From NCBI GenBank assembly GCA_017556805.1, contig JAFYMC010000017.1, positions 1-33,118 on the forward strand: 33,118 bases of DNA, read 5' to 3'. Source of the stretch: Lachnospiraceae bacterium (lineage in GTDB: Bacteria; Bacillota; Clostridia; Lachnospirales; Lachnospiraceae). The notes beneath the pieces are model-generated. The model had not been told where the DNA came from. It did no database searches and was given only the letters and a program-made list of their open reading frames with translations. A program made the position numbers and the translations under genes. This document shows, one piece after another, positions 7,733-17,030 of this stretch. Position 1 is the first letter of the stretch, and every line of letters starts with the position of its first letter.

Positions 7733-8860
7733 TCAGTTCTTTCTCCACACCATCTTATTCACAATCCCCGTATAACTCTGTATCAACTTCACAACTTTAG
7801 CACTCACATTCTGATCAATATATGCTGGAACACCCACCGCATCATCTCCGTTTGCATGCATAGAAACGGCAAGATCCACAGCCTGAAGCACCTGCTCTGT
7901 TGTAATACTACCAATTGTAAATACGCCTTTGTCCATCGCTTCCGGTCTTTCCGTACTTGTTCTCACTGAAACTGCAGGGAATTTAAAGAATGCTCCCTCT
8001 TCCGGTACAGTTCCGCTATCAGAAACCACACAAAATGCATTCTGCTGAAGCTTGTTGTAGTCAAAGAAACCAAGCGGCTTATGCTGAATTACTCTAGTAT
8101 CAAATTTGAAACCTCTTGCTTCAATGTACTTCTTGCTTCTCGGATGGCAAGAATAAAGAATCGGCATATCATATGTTTCCGCCATTGCATTTACTGCATT
8201 CATAAGACTAAAGAAATTATCCTCTATATCGATATTCTCTTCACGATGCGCAGAAAGCAAGATATATTTTCCCGGTTCAAGACCTAAATTCTCCAGTACC
8301 TTACTACTCTCAATCTCATCCTTATACTTGGTCAGAACTTCTGCCATCGGAGAACCTACTACATAGGTATATTCCGGCTTCACTCCGGAATCCAAGATAT
8401 ATCTCCTTGCATGCTCCGAATAACATAAATTTACATCGCTGGTAACATCAACAATCCTGCGGATAACCTCTTCCGGAAGATTCTCATCCTTACAGCGATT
8501 ACCTGCCTCCATATGAAATACCGGTATCTTTAATCTCTTCGCAGAAATTACGCACAGGCAGGAGTTAGTATCACCAAGCACAATAATCGCATCCGGTTTT
8601 ACCTGTTGCATCAGTTCATAGGATTTAGAAATCACATTTCCCATGGTCTGTCCCAGATTCTCGCCTACAACTCCCAAATAGTAATCTGGTTCACGAAGTC
8701 CCAAATCTTCGAAAAACACCTTATTCAACTCATAATCATAATTCTGTCCAGAATGAACCAACACATGTTCAAAATAAGCATCACACTTCTTGATTATCTC
8801 CGACATCTTAATGATTTCCGGTCTTGTACCAACAATTGTCATTAACTTCAATTTGCTCAT
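7733..8860 (-). CDS. UDP-N-acetylhexosamine 2-epimerase (WecB/FnlC/QnlB family)
   Basis: A 375-aa non-hydrolysing UDP-sugar 2-epimerase. Family marks are TIVGTRPEIIKM at the N-terminus, HSGQNYDYEL, VLGDTNSCL, HMEAGNRCKDENLPEEVIRR, ILLSAHREENID and the SDSGTVPEE segment near the C-terminus. In WecB the reaction is UDP-GlcNAc to UDP-ManNAc. Here it is the last gene after fnlA-like and RmlD-like genes, matching the L-QuiNAc/L-FucNAc pathways whose final step is C2 epimerisation of a 6-deoxy-L-sugar. With an RmlD-type middle enzyme, the likely reaction is UDP-L-RhaNAc to UDP-L-QuiNAc (QnlB/WbvD role), an inference from context. The ATG at 8860 follows GAGGATG. The gene stops beside the rmlB relic. 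Confidence 0.85.
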   Translation of the reverse strand: MSKLKLMTIVGTRPEIIKMSEIIKKCDAYFEHVLVHSGQNYDYELNKVFFEDLGLREPDYYLGVVGENLGQTMGNVISKSYELMQQVKPDAIIVLGDTNSCLCVISAKRLKIPVFHMEAGNRCKDENLPEEVIRRIVDVTSDVNLCYSEHARRYILDSGVKPEYTYVVGSPMAEVLTKYKDEIESSKVLENLGLEPGKYILLSAHREENIDIEDNFFSLMNAVNAMAETYDMPILYSCHPRSKKYIEARGFKFDTRVIQHKPLGFFDYNKLQQNAFCVVSDSGTVPEEGAFFKFPAVSVRTSTERPEAMDKGVFTIGSITTEQVLQAVDLAVSMHANGDDAVGVPAYIDQNVSAKVVKLIQSYTGIVNKMVWRKN

Positions 8861-8883
8861 CTTTTCATCCTCACTTTTATCCG

Positions 8884-9738
8884 TTACAGTTCATAATGAG
8901 GGTACAAATCCTTATGCGCTCTCATCCACTCTGCAAGTTCTGCTACCATCGTTTCATAATCAGGAATACGATAATCAAATTCGTAACGTGTACGCACCAA
9001 ACTCTTATCTGCATTTACGCCTTCGACCGCATTAACAGTAACCTTATCACCTCTCATATGATGATTAAAAAGCTTCAACAACTCATATTTAGAAATATTC
9101 GTCTCCGGAACGGTGTTGATAAGGCCATGAGCCTTCACCCTTGCCGCCACCTCCATAGTCTTGGCAAGTTGAAGAGTCGTTTGTCCGGTCCACATAGCCT
9201 TCGTAAATCCGTTTACCTCACCGTTTTGTTGCATAAACCAGTTAAGAAGACCGATTCCCTTCGGGTTAATATCCGGTCCGACAATGGACTGACGAAGAGT
9301 CAGATTTTTACCATCCTCTAACTCACCAAGAGCCTTTGAACGGTCATAGAAAGTTTCTCCGTCTCTAAAAGCATCCTCCGCATAACCACCTTGCTTCCCG
9401 GAAAAAACACAATCCGTGCTCATATGAATCACTTGTGTATCCGTATCCTTTGTCACTTCTGCTAAGAAATGAGGAAAATATGAATTCAAAAAGGTCGCCA
9501 TTGCTTTATCATTCTCTGCATACTGATTCAAGATGCCGATACAATTAATAATCGTATCAAACTTTCCCTCTGTAATAATTGCTCTGAGACTCTGAGTATC
9601 TCTTGCATCTCCGGCAATACTCTCCACATATTCAGACTCTTTTAAATCAAATCCCAAGACACTATGTCCTTGCTCTTTCAAATAAAGCGCAATCATATGT
9701 CCTGCCATTCCATTACATCCTAACACAAAAAACTTCAT
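8884..9738 (-). CDS. RmlD-like NAD(P)-dependent sugar reductase (QnlA/WbvR-type)
   Basis: A 284-aa SDR reductase. FFVLGCNGMAGHMIALYL is the dinucleotide fold, followed by DTIINCIGI, HMSTDCVFSGKQGGYAEDA (Ser/Thr of the active site) and YDRSKALGELE (catalytic YxxxK). RmlD reduces a 4-keto-L-sugar. Between fnlA and a 2-epimerase it probably makes UDP-L-RhaNAc. It lacks the ~90-residue cupin tail of CapF/FnlB proteins, which favours L-QuiNAc over L-FucNAc as end product. The ATG at 9738 follows GGAGGAG and overlaps the fnlA stop by 4 nt (ATGA). An earlier in-frame ATG five codons upstream has no better ribosome site. The biochemical step is inferred. Confidence 0.8.
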   Translation of the reverse strand: MKFFVLGCNGMAGHMIALYLKEQGHSVLGFDLKESEYVESIAGDARDTQSLRAIITEGKFDTIINCIGILNQYAENDKAMATFLNSYFPHFLAEVTKDTDTQVIHMSTDCVFSGKQGGYAEDAFRDGETFYDRSKALGELEDGKNLTLRQSIVGPDINPKGIGLLNWFMQQNGEVNGFTKAMWTGQTTLQLAKTMEVAARVKAHGLINTVPETNISKYELLKLFNHHMRGDKVTVNAVEGVNADKSLVRTRYEFDYRIPDYETMVAELAEWMRAHKDLYPHYEL

Positions 9739-10778
9739 TTGCTCTCCTCCCATGCCTTAAGCTCATCCCTAATGTATTGGAGGGATAACAGTTTTTCCTT
9801 CACCTGCTCCACGTTCAACAATTCGGTATTGTTACTGTTAAACTCAGATAATACATTACGTTCAACATCGCCTTTTGTAAAGTACTTATCGTAATTCAAT
9901 CCACGATTATCACAAGGCACACGGAAGAAATCTCCAAGATCAACCGCATGCGCACATTCCTCATTAGTCAAAAGTGCCTCATACATTTTCTCACCGTGGC
10001 GAATACCAATCACCCTTATTTCATGCTCCGGCGCAAACAGACCGGTCACTGCCTTAGCTAATGTTTCAATCGTACAAGCCGGAGCCTTTTGTACTAAAAT
10101 ATCTCCGCTGTTTCCATGTTCAAAGGCAAACAGCACCAAATCTACCGCCTCTTCCAAAGACATAATAAATCGGGTCATCTTCGGTTCCGTAATCGTTATC
10201 GGATTACCTGCTTTTATCTGATCAATCCAAAGCGGAATAACTGACCCTCTGGAACACATAACATTACCATAACGGGTACAACAAATCTTTGTATTCTTTG
10301 TTGTTCTGCTCTTTGCCACAATTACCTTTTCCATCATTGCCTTTGAGGTTCCCATAGCATTTACCGGATAAGCAGCCTTGTCTGTAGAAAGACAAATAAC
10401 TGTCTTTACCCCTTCTTCAATCGCCGCAGTAAGAACATTATCCGTTCCCAAAACATTTGTCTTTACCGCTTCAATCGGGAAAAATTCACAAGAAGGCACT
10501 TGCTTCAATGCTGCTGCATGAAAGATATAATCTACCCCATGCATTGCATTCTTCACAGACTGCAAATCTCTCACATCTCCGATATAAAAAGAAATCTTCT
10601 CCGCCAACTCCGGCATCTTAGCCTGAAATTCATGGCGCATATCGTCCTGTTTCTTCTCATCACGAGAAAAGATTCTGATTTCACCGATATCAGTCTGAAG
10701 GAAACGATTTAAAACCGCATTTCCAAAAGAACCTGTCCCTCCGGTAATCATTAAGGTTTTGTTTGTAAATAATGACAT
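9735..10778 (-). CDS. fnlA: UDP-GlcNAc 4,6-dehydratase/5-epimerase (FnlA/CapE/WbjB family)
   Basis: A 347-aa inverting dehydratase that converts UDP-GlcNAc to a UDP-4-keto-6-deoxy-L-sugar, the first step toward L-FucNAc, L-QuiNAc and related residues. It shows the Rossmann motif MITGGTGSFGNAVLNRF, the RIFSRDEKKQDDMRHEF block of CapE/FnlA/PseB-type enzymes, FHAAALKQVPSCEFFPIEA, and STDKAAYPVNAMGTSKAMMEK. The last of these has Met in place of the usual catalytic Tyr (MxxxK), as in CapE. The ATG at 10778 is preceded by GGAGGT; the frame extends 17 codons further up without a better site. It lies 47 bp after wzx and is coupled to the RmlD-like gene. Confidence 0.88.
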   Translation of the reverse strand: MSLFTNKTLMITGGTGSFGNAVLNRFLQTDIGEIRIFSRDEKKQDDMRHEFQAKMPELAEKISFYIGDVRDLQSVKNAMHGVDYIFHAAALKQVPSCEFFPIEAVKTNVLGTDNVLTAAIEEGVKTVICLSTDKAAYPVNAMGTSKAMMEKVIVAKSRTTKNTKICCTRYGNVMCSRGSVIPLWIDQIKAGNPITITEPKMTRFIMSLEEAVDLVLFAFEHGNSGDILVQKAPACTIETLAKAVTGLFAPEHEIRVIGIRHGEKMYEALLTNEECAHAVDLGDFFRVPCDNRGLNYDKYFTKGDVERNVLSEFNSNNTELLNVEQVKEKLLSLQYIRDELKAWEESK

Positions 10779-10825
10779 TTTTTTACCTCCATCATTCATA
10801 TTAATCATTAAGCATCTTACTATCC

Positions 10826-12151
10826 TCATATTATATCATATGATTTTTTCAAATACCGATTCAATTCTAATTGTTGAAAAATACAATAAGGAATCAAGAT
10901 AAGGAAATTTACCCATACGACAACAATCCACTTACCAGTTAAAATTACACATATAGGAATTAATATAAACTTTGCAACTACCCCTATCCCATAACACCAT
11001 GCTTGCAATCTCATCCGACCCGTTCCACATGCTATTGTCGACAAAGTACTTTGATATATCATCACGCTTCCGAATAACGCGAATGCAAATGCATACATAT
11101 AATCAATTTGAATTGTTCTTTCACCTAGCCAGATTTTAACAATAAAATCTGTAAATGGTACTAGACATAGCTCCCCTATTACTGCTAGCCAAGTCACCAT
11201 TTTCATTTTACCATACGCTTTATCTAACCACACCATGTCCTTTTCTGCTATAGCTCTAGAAACAAGTGACCAAATTGGTGTTAAAGCAATTGTAACCAAC
11301 ATACTTCCCAAACTAAATATCCGATAATAAACCTGATACTCAACCACATAACTAGCATTTGTATAATGTGTAATAAAAAACTCATTGGTATTTGCAATAA
11401 TCATATAAAATATTTGGCAAATAAAAAATATTCCTCCTAGCGACATGACACTTTTGGCCCGCTTTTTATCAAAGTAACGCTTCTGAGGATGCGCACCCTT
11501 TAATGGTCCTGCAAACACCAATATAGAAGCAACTATCAATGGAATATTAGAACAAAAAATGTACCCCACCGAAAACATACGTAAATTATGCTCTATTGTT
11601 CCTCTCGGAGCTACTAACGCAACCCCCAACTGTAACAAACTCGTAATAAGAGCAATTGCATTATTCCATACTGATTTTTGTAACGCATAAATTATAGATG
11701 AAATCAATTTCAAAAAGAATTGAATAATAATCCCCAAGAAAGCCCAAAAAACAACTTCACGAAGAACCCTAGATTCTACCAACTGTGAATCAATATTAAA
11801 CACAGCATTCCATGAAACAAGTGGTATCACTACAAATCCAACCAAGGCCAAAACTATAACAAATTTCCCAAAAGAGAAATATGCAGATGAAACATACTCC
11901 TTTGTTGCTTCCGCATTTCCTTTCGTTAACGACTCACTTAATTTATTACGTAATCCGTTCCCTACTCCCAAGTCAAAACTTAGAATCCATGTCATTACAG
12001 ACAAAACCGTGAACCAAACTCCTAAGACCTCTTGATTTTCGAAGAATCTCATGTAAACGGGCATTGTAAACAAGGAGATAATCAGTGCAATTCCTTTCAG
12101 TCCAAATGCTCCAAGCATATTCCATATAGCAATTTTATTCTTGTTATTCAT
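10826..12151 (-). CDS. wzx: Oligosaccharide repeat-unit flippase, Wzx family
   Basis: A 441-aa polytopic membrane protein with about 12 to 14 hydrophobic segments, matching the polysaccharide-export MOP/MATE fold. The N-terminus (WNMLGAFGLKGIALIISLFTMPVYMRFF, then a Gly-rich loop DLGVGNGLRNKLSESL) is typical of Wzx. It moves the undecaprenyl-linked repeat unit across the membrane for Wzy polymerisation. The ATG overlaps the stop of the preceding glycosyltransferase by one base (TAATG) with AAGGAAA as ribosome site. It is AT-rich like its upstream neighbours. Confidence 0.88.
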   Translation of the reverse strand: MNNKNKIAIWNMLGAFGLKGIALIISLFTMPVYMRFFENQEVLGVWFTVLSVMTWILSFDLGVGNGLRNKLSESLTKGNAEATKEYVSSAYFSFGKFVIVLALVGFVVIPLVSWNAVFNIDSQLVESRVLREVVFWAFLGIIIQFFLKLISSIIYALQKSVWNNAIALITSLLQLGVALVAPRGTIEHNLRMFSVGYIFCSNIPLIVASILVFAGPLKGAHPQKRYFDKKRAKSVMSLGGIFFICQIFYMIIANTNEFFITHYTNASYVVEYQVYYRIFSLGSMLVTIALTPIWSLVSRAIAEKDMVWLDKAYGKMKMVTWLAVIGELCLVPFTDFIVKIWLGERTIQIDYMYAFAFALFGSVMIYQSTLSTIACGTGRMRLQAWCYGIGVVAKFILIPICVILTGKWIVVVWVNFLILIPYCIFQQLELNRYLKKSYDII

Positions 12152-13320
12152 TATTTTTCCTTCTTTTTGACTTTCTCTGTAACCATTACTTTAAGTTCCT
12201 CTCGAAACTCTTTATCTAACTTGCTAATTATTCGCGATGGTTTCATTGTATCTCCCCTCAAATGGATACTCACGCATTTATTGATAGCTTGTGCTATTGC
12301 TTTCGGATCATGTTCTTTATAAAAACAACATCCCGATGCAAATGGCGAATTTACTATTACAGGCAAATTCGCTGCTACAATATAGAGATCATTTGCCATA
12401 TTAAGAGGAATCTTAGATGGAAACGACAAACGAGACTGCCATTCAAACTCATATGCATGAGTGCTTAATGCTATATCGCATTGTTGCATTAAGCAACCTA
12501 ATTCACTACTGTTTAAAAAACCATGGTTATATATCACTTTACACTTTTTTTGTGCATTTACTTCTTCTATTTTATTATTAATTAACGATAAGTACTCTAC
12601 ACTTCCAAAACCAGCAATATGAAGAATATAATTATCCGGAAGATATTTCATCGCATCTATTGCCATCTCACCAGCTCTTCTTAACGGTTCAAGTACGCCA
12701 CTATATAGTAAATGAATACATTTCGGAGAATTGTTATCACTTATATTGTTTTGTTTTAAAGCTGGCGCATAACTTCCATAATTAATCACAAAAGGTTTTG
12801 ACTCATCCACTAACTCCTTCATCATTGATGACGCAAAAATATATGCACTCGCTTTCTGTATCATCCTCTTCTCTATTTTATCAATCTTTCTGGCTTTATT
12901 TGCGTCATTCATATGATATGAATACTTGTCATTGAATTCCATTATCGTACAAAAACGTTTAATTCTTTGCGCAATACGCAAAGGCCAGAAATATGAAATA
13001 GAATGATAAAAAATGACAATATCCTTCGATGATGCTTTTGTTAATAAATGCATTAATAACATAAATTGTGTTACCAACAATGATATTCTTCTCCCTATTC
13101 TCCCTTTCAATCCAATCCCAGGTAAATAGGTAATATTTCCGTGCTTTAATGTCTTCTGATACCCTTTTCCTTCCTCCACTAAAGCAGTAGACACAACAGA
13201 TAAACTATCATCTATCATTTTTAATGCATCCATCATATATTCGATTTTACTTATAGACGATCGTACAACCTGTCGATTAACATTATCTGTTGCATAAAAA
13301 GAAATATAATGTAATTTCAT
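12151..13320 (-). CDS. Glycosyltransferase, GT-B fold
   Basis: A 389-aa predicted cytoplasmic glycosyltransferase of the GT4-like kind. The first half is a loose Rossmann domain (IVIFYHSISYFWPLRIAQRI). The second half has CIHLLYSGVLEPLRRAGEMAIDAM, YILHIAGFGS, a CDIALSTHAYEFEWQSRLSFPSK nucleotide-sugar-binding region, and NLPVIVNS. The standard E-x7-E is not obvious, so the donor sugar cannot be guessed. It is coupled by 4 nt (ATGA) to the gene before it and by one base to wzx. It presumably adds one sugar to the repeat unit. Confidence 0.75.
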   Translation of the reverse strand: MKLHYISFYATDNVNRQVVRSSISKIEYMMDALKMIDDSLSVVSTALVEEGKGYQKTLKHGNITYLPGIGLKGRIGRRISLLVTQFMLLMHLLTKASSKDIVIFYHSISYFWPLRIAQRIKRFCTIMEFNDKYSYHMNDANKARKIDKIEKRMIQKASAYIFASSMMKELVDESKPFVINYGSYAPALKQNNISDNNSPKCIHLLYSGVLEPLRRAGEMAIDAMKYLPDNYILHIAGFGSVEYLSLINNKIEEVNAQKKCKVIYNHGFLNSSELGCLMQQCDIALSTHAYEFEWQSRLSFPSKIPLNMANDLYIVAANLPVIVNSPFASGCCFYKEHDPKAIAQAINKCVSIHLRGDTMKPSRIISKLDKEFREELKVMVTEKVKKKEK

Positions 13321-14495
13321 TCCATTTGCCCCCTCAAATACTCATGCAACCTTTCTTGTACAACTGACCTATCAAAAAAACTTCGAGCATTCTCTAAACT
13401 TTTTCGTGAAGCCTCGTTATATGCCACTTCGTCCTCTAAAAAAAGCGAAATGCTTTCTATTGCGTCACTCGCGGACAAATACACTTTTCCTATCTTAGTT
13501 TCTTCTAAAAACTGTGCCGTTCCTACATCCAATGGACCATAATATACTATAGGCTTCCCCATAGCTGCATACTCTGCTATCTTCGTAGACAACGAATATT
13601 TTATAAATGAATGATATTCCATATCAAAAGGTTCTACATGCAACATTATTCTAGCAGTCGCAATCAATTTCTTCACTTCCTCCTGCGGCACTGCGGTATA
13701 AAGTACAATATGTTCATTCATTTTATTACCATATGCAACAATCTGGTCAGATGGAGCATATACATGTATTTGCAAATCCATCTTTTTCCTTCCAATTTGT
13801 TGAGCCAATTCATTTAACGACTCATAACGCTTTGGTGTCAAATTTCCAACATACAAAAGGTCTACTACTTTCCCTTTTTTTTCATCTTCCTTGTCCTTAA
13901 ACACTGCACAATTAGAAAAAAATTCACTTTCATTTCCATAGAGTTCTTTTATTCGATTGGACATGGCAGGACTTCCAACTAAACTGACTCCGTTTTTTAA
14001 ACATCTCTTCAATACATTTCTTTTCAAGCAATCCCCAACCTTGCCATTCGTTGTAAACCAATCATCCAATGTATGGACACATAATTTTCTACCTGTTTTT
14101 TTCGATAGCCTTAAAGCCACTCTAAGGATTCGTATATCGTACCCCTGTGTGTATAATATATCCGGAGAAAACTCACAAACTTTCTTCCACAAACTATCGC
14201 AAATCCTTATCGGCATAATCGTTTTACACACTTCCTTTAGCAAACCCTTGAATCTATTAACCCCATCACCAGGAACCGTAGTAATAGCACCTTTCTTTTT
14301 ACACACTTCTCTCACTATAATAGGATTAATTCTACAACAATAACTCGCCGATACCTCCTTATATACTTCAACATCATTTGTATATATCTCCATTATATTA
14401 AATAAATTATTATTATTCCAAATATGTTCACTCATGTATCCAATTGCACATTTTGATGCAATTGGATAAGCATTAATCATCAAAACATTAACCAT
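13317..14495 (-). CDS. Glycosyltransferase, GT-B fold
   Basis: A 392-aa predicted glycosyltransferase. The N-terminus VNVLMINAYPI opens a Rossmann-like domain, DILYTQGYDIRILRVALRL lies mid-domain, and VVDLLYVGNLTPKRYESLNEL starts the second domain. The sugar-nucleotide region reads RIMLHVEPFDMEY, then YSLSTKIAEYAAMGKPIVYYGP. This HVExF...SLSTKI...GP block is shared with the transferase at 17030-18307, so the two are probably paralogues. The ATG at 14495 follows AAGGAAGG. The acceptor and donor are unknown. Confidence 0.75.
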   Translation of the reverse strand: MVNVLMINAYPIASKCAIGYMSEHIWNNNNLFNIMEIYTNDVEVYKEVSASYCCRINPIIVREVCKKKGAITTVPGDGVNRFKGLLKEVCKTIMPIRICDSLWKKVCEFSPDILYTQGYDIRILRVALRLSKKTGRKLCVHTLDDWFTTNGKVGDCLKRNVLKRCLKNGVSLVGSPAMSNRIKELYGNESEFFSNCAVFKDKEDEKKGKVVDLLYVGNLTPKRYESLNELAQQIGRKKMDLQIHVYAPSDQIVAYGNKMNEHIVLYTAVPQEEVKKLIATARIMLHVEPFDMEYHSFIKYSLSTKIAEYAAMGKPIVYYGPLDVGTAQFLEETKIGKVYLSASDAIESISLFLEDEVAYNEASRKSLENARSFFDRSVVQERLHEYLRGQME

Positions 14496-14546
14496 AATGC
14501 CTTCCTTTCTAGCATTAACAAAACGTAATGCAAAAATTTCTAAACC

Positions 14547-15791
14547 TTATCCTTGACTATTCATCAGGATATCTTTCCTATCAGAATAATACTCTGACAT
14601 CATTACTCCGATAAAAATCCACAGAAAAGCCTCTGGTTTATAACTAAAAAAGCAGACTTCAAACAGTGAATTAATATAAATAATGCAAACCCCAATAAAG
14701 AACGCACAATTTTTTCTCTGAAATACTCTTTTCCCTCTTCTTATTAACAATAAGAACATCGCACTGTAATTAAGCGTCCCCATAAAACCACAACGCAAAA
14801 ACAAATCAAGAAGAATATTGTGTAAACCCGCATTTGAACTTTCTGAAGTTGGAGGATACATACCAGTTCCAAAGAAAAAGGTTTCAAATGATAAATTAGC
14901 TTTAAACGTATCTCGCCACAAATTGAGTCGTCCATTCAGCATACGCTCCAGCGCAGTATCATACATTGTACTTTGCGCATTAAACAGCAAATCCTTTGCT
15001 GGTTGGCTCGACAGAGCAACCGGCACCATTAATATTAATATAATGCACAAAGCAACTCTTCTTAAGTTTTGTTTCGCTCTTTTGTCTCCCTTTCTATAAG
15101 CAAAAAAGAAAATCAAAGCCGCCGATAACAATAACGCTCCCCTTGAACGCGTCAGGACAATCGCTATTCCAATGAATGCCACCACCAAATTCCTAAGTAA
15201 ACATTTCTTAAATCCAAAAAAAGTTATAAAGACAATCGGAACAAGTAACGCTGCAATAACATTGGAACCTGCATATGGAATAACCATATACGTTTTATAC
15301 CAGTCATTACTGTAGGAAACACCACAATTAAGTGCAGTATATACAACTTGTACACTAAGTACAATCCCAAATACAGCTAATTCTTTTTGCACAAACTCAA
15401 TCTCTCGCTTTGACAATCGTACATTAATCAAAATCAGATAAGAAAGCAATGCCAACCAGGTTATTACATAATACTGAAAAAAGTAGTTGAATTTAGGCGT
15501 AACTCCTTGTGCAAATGGAATCAAATCTAAACATCCTTTAATCAGTAAACAACCACATATCATATCTACTTTTATTTTTTCTTTATAAGAAAACTTACAT
15601 AGCAAAAAGATTGCAAAACATCCCACCAATATTACAAAATGAGGAATTATAGGTTCCATGTTAATATATGGAACCGTACGTCCATACAAGGCGCTTCCGT
15701 CACCTTCATAAGCAAAAAAAGCAAATAAGCAGAATGTACTTATCAGATAAATTTGTAATATTGCTTTCTCTAATTTAACTTTTCCTTCCAT
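14547..15791 (-). CDS. wzy: O-antigen polymerase/ligase family membrane protein (Wzy)
   Basis: A 414-aa protein with about 10 to 12 hydrophobic segments and the Wzy_C-type core. The core is a membrane helix ending in VLTRSRGALLLSAALIFFFAYR, then a long external loop containing NGRLNLWRDTFKANLSFETFFFGTG and a conserved H (AGLHNILLDLFLRCG). Arginines and histidine in this loop are the expected catalytic contacts. It should polymerise lipid-linked repeat units outside the membrane together with Wzx and the Wzz-like protein. I place the start at the ATG at 15791; a TTG at 15800 is also in frame, and both have imperfect spacing from AAGGAAAG. It is the only polymerase candidate in the operon. Confidence 0.85.
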   Translation of the reverse strand: MEGKVKLEKAILQIYLISTFCLFAFFAYEGDGSALYGRTVPYINMEPIIPHFVILVGCFAIFLLCKFSYKEKIKVDMICGCLLIKGCLDLIPFAQGVTPKFNYFFQYYVITWLALLSYLILINVRLSKREIEFVQKELAVFGIVLSVQVVYTALNCGVSYSNDWYKTYMVIPYAGSNVIAALLVPIVFITFFGFKKCLLRNLVVAFIGIAIVLTRSRGALLLSAALIFFFAYRKGDKRAKQNLRRVALCIILILMVPVALSSQPAKDLLFNAQSTMYDTALERMLNGRLNLWRDTFKANLSFETFFFGTGMYPPTSESSNAGLHNILLDLFLRCGFMGTLNYSAMFLLLIRRGKRVFQRKNCAFFIGVCIIYINSLFEVCFFSYKPEAFLWIFIGVMMSEYYSDRKDILMNSQG

Positions 15792-15815
15792 CCTTCCCAA
15801 CTTTCCTTCTTTGCA

Positions 15816-17030
15816 TCATTTTAGTAATTGTTCGTACTCTCTCTCATAATCTTGGCACATTCTTTTCCTATCATATACTTTACAAGCAACTTTACATATA
15901 CTCTCATGATCTATATCACAATTTAACCATCGTCTTATTGCCTGTTCAAGTAAATCATCATTTCCCTGTTCAACAAACTCGCTATACTCAGAGAGAGAAA
16001 TTGTTTCTGGCGCACCTGCTTCAAATCCAACAACCGGAGTCCCACAGCATAAACTTTCTGCACAAATCATCGAAAACGTTTCTCTTACGCTAGTGAGTAA
16101 ACATATATCAGACATAGAATAATACTCTGCCAGTTCTTGCTGATTTTGTGTATATCCAAGCATGCGCAAATTAGTATATTCTCTATATGCTTGGTCGTTT
16201 AAATTTCCCTCTTTGCACCCAACAACCAAAAACAGCACGTCTTCGTTCTGAAATCTTTTTGCCATTTCTAAAACATGCTTTCCACCTTTAATACTGCTAG
16301 AAAAATCTGGAGTTACATGCAATACCACCTTTGTACTCTTTGGAATTTTAAGTATTTCTCTCTCGTTCCTTCCTGCACAATAGTGAAAAACAGTTGTATT
16401 TATTCCATTTAACACTGTAATCACTTTTTGATTTACCAGAAAAGGCGAACATTTTGCTCTATTTCTTAGCCAGTCTGATACCCCACAATGTGTAATTTTT
16501 TTATAATCGCAATACACTTTCTGCAAACGTTTCCATGCTTCGCTGCTTCGTTCAAAAAACCATGTTTTCGGTTCAAATTTACCTTGACAATGATTGCACC
16601 CCGTTAACCACTTATTGCAATCAAATGTATAACTGCATCCCCCAGTATATAAAAACTCTGCATGATGCGTAATTACTGTAGCTATTCCATTTTTCTTTAA
16701 AAAGTCTAACAGCTTATATATGTTCACCATATATGCATTTATACAATGTAGGTGAACCACATCAGGTCTAAATCTCTTAATCTTTCTAATCACCCGATAC
16801 GTACTTATCATGCACCCACCATACAGATTTCCGGTTATTTTTGCTCTTAAAGATTGTAACTTGCGCACGACTTGCGGTGATGCACAAAAAGCGTCTAAAT
16901 CATTTGTTTTTCCTATCCCATAAATAATCCCAGACACATGCCCTTTTTTTTTCATATAATCATGTATATCCGCTACAATCTTTCCTGTACTACCTCCAGG
17001 ATAAGTACAATTAATTTGCAAAATCCTCAT
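15816..17030 (-). CDS. Glycosyltransferase family 4
   Basis: A 404-aa GT-B enzyme. RILQINCTYPGGSTGKIV is the N-terminal glycine loop for the acceptor side. VVHLHCINAYMVNIYKLLDFL and a THHAEFLYTGGCSYTFDC ... GCNHCQ cysteine-rich segment are typical of a WcaC-like GT4 subgroup. VLHVTPDFSSSIKGGKHV opens the C-terminal domain and SVRETFSMICAESLCCGTPVVGF carries the E-x7-E donor-site motif. It overlaps the preceding gene by one base (TGATG). It probably retains the anomeric configuration of the donor; the sugar is not predictable. Confidence 0.85.
   Translation of the reverse strand: MRILQINCTYPGGSTGKIVADIHDYMKKKGHVSGIIYGIGKTNDLDAFCASPQVVRKLQSLRAKITGNLYGGCMISTYRVIRKIKRFRPDVVHLHCINAYMVNIYKLLDFLKKNGIATVITHHAEFLYTGGCSYTFDCNKWLTGCNHCQGKFEPKTWFFERSSEAWKRLQKVYCDYKKITHCGVSDWLRNRAKCSPFLVNQKVITVLNGINTTVFHYCAGRNEREILKIPKSTKVVLHVTPDFSSSIKGGKHVLEMAKRFQNEDVLFLVVGCKEGNLNDQAYREYTNLRMLGYTQNQQELAEYYSMSDICLLTSVRETFSMICAESLCCGTPVVGFEAGAPETISLSEYSEFVEQGNDDLLEQAIRRWLNCDIDHESICKVACKVYDRKRMCQDYEREYEQLLK

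Noticed and set aside
7217-7969. 250-codon plus-strand open frame
   Set aside because: It is the shadow of the rmlB relic and the 2-epimerase gene; the peptide has no family features and no ribosome site.
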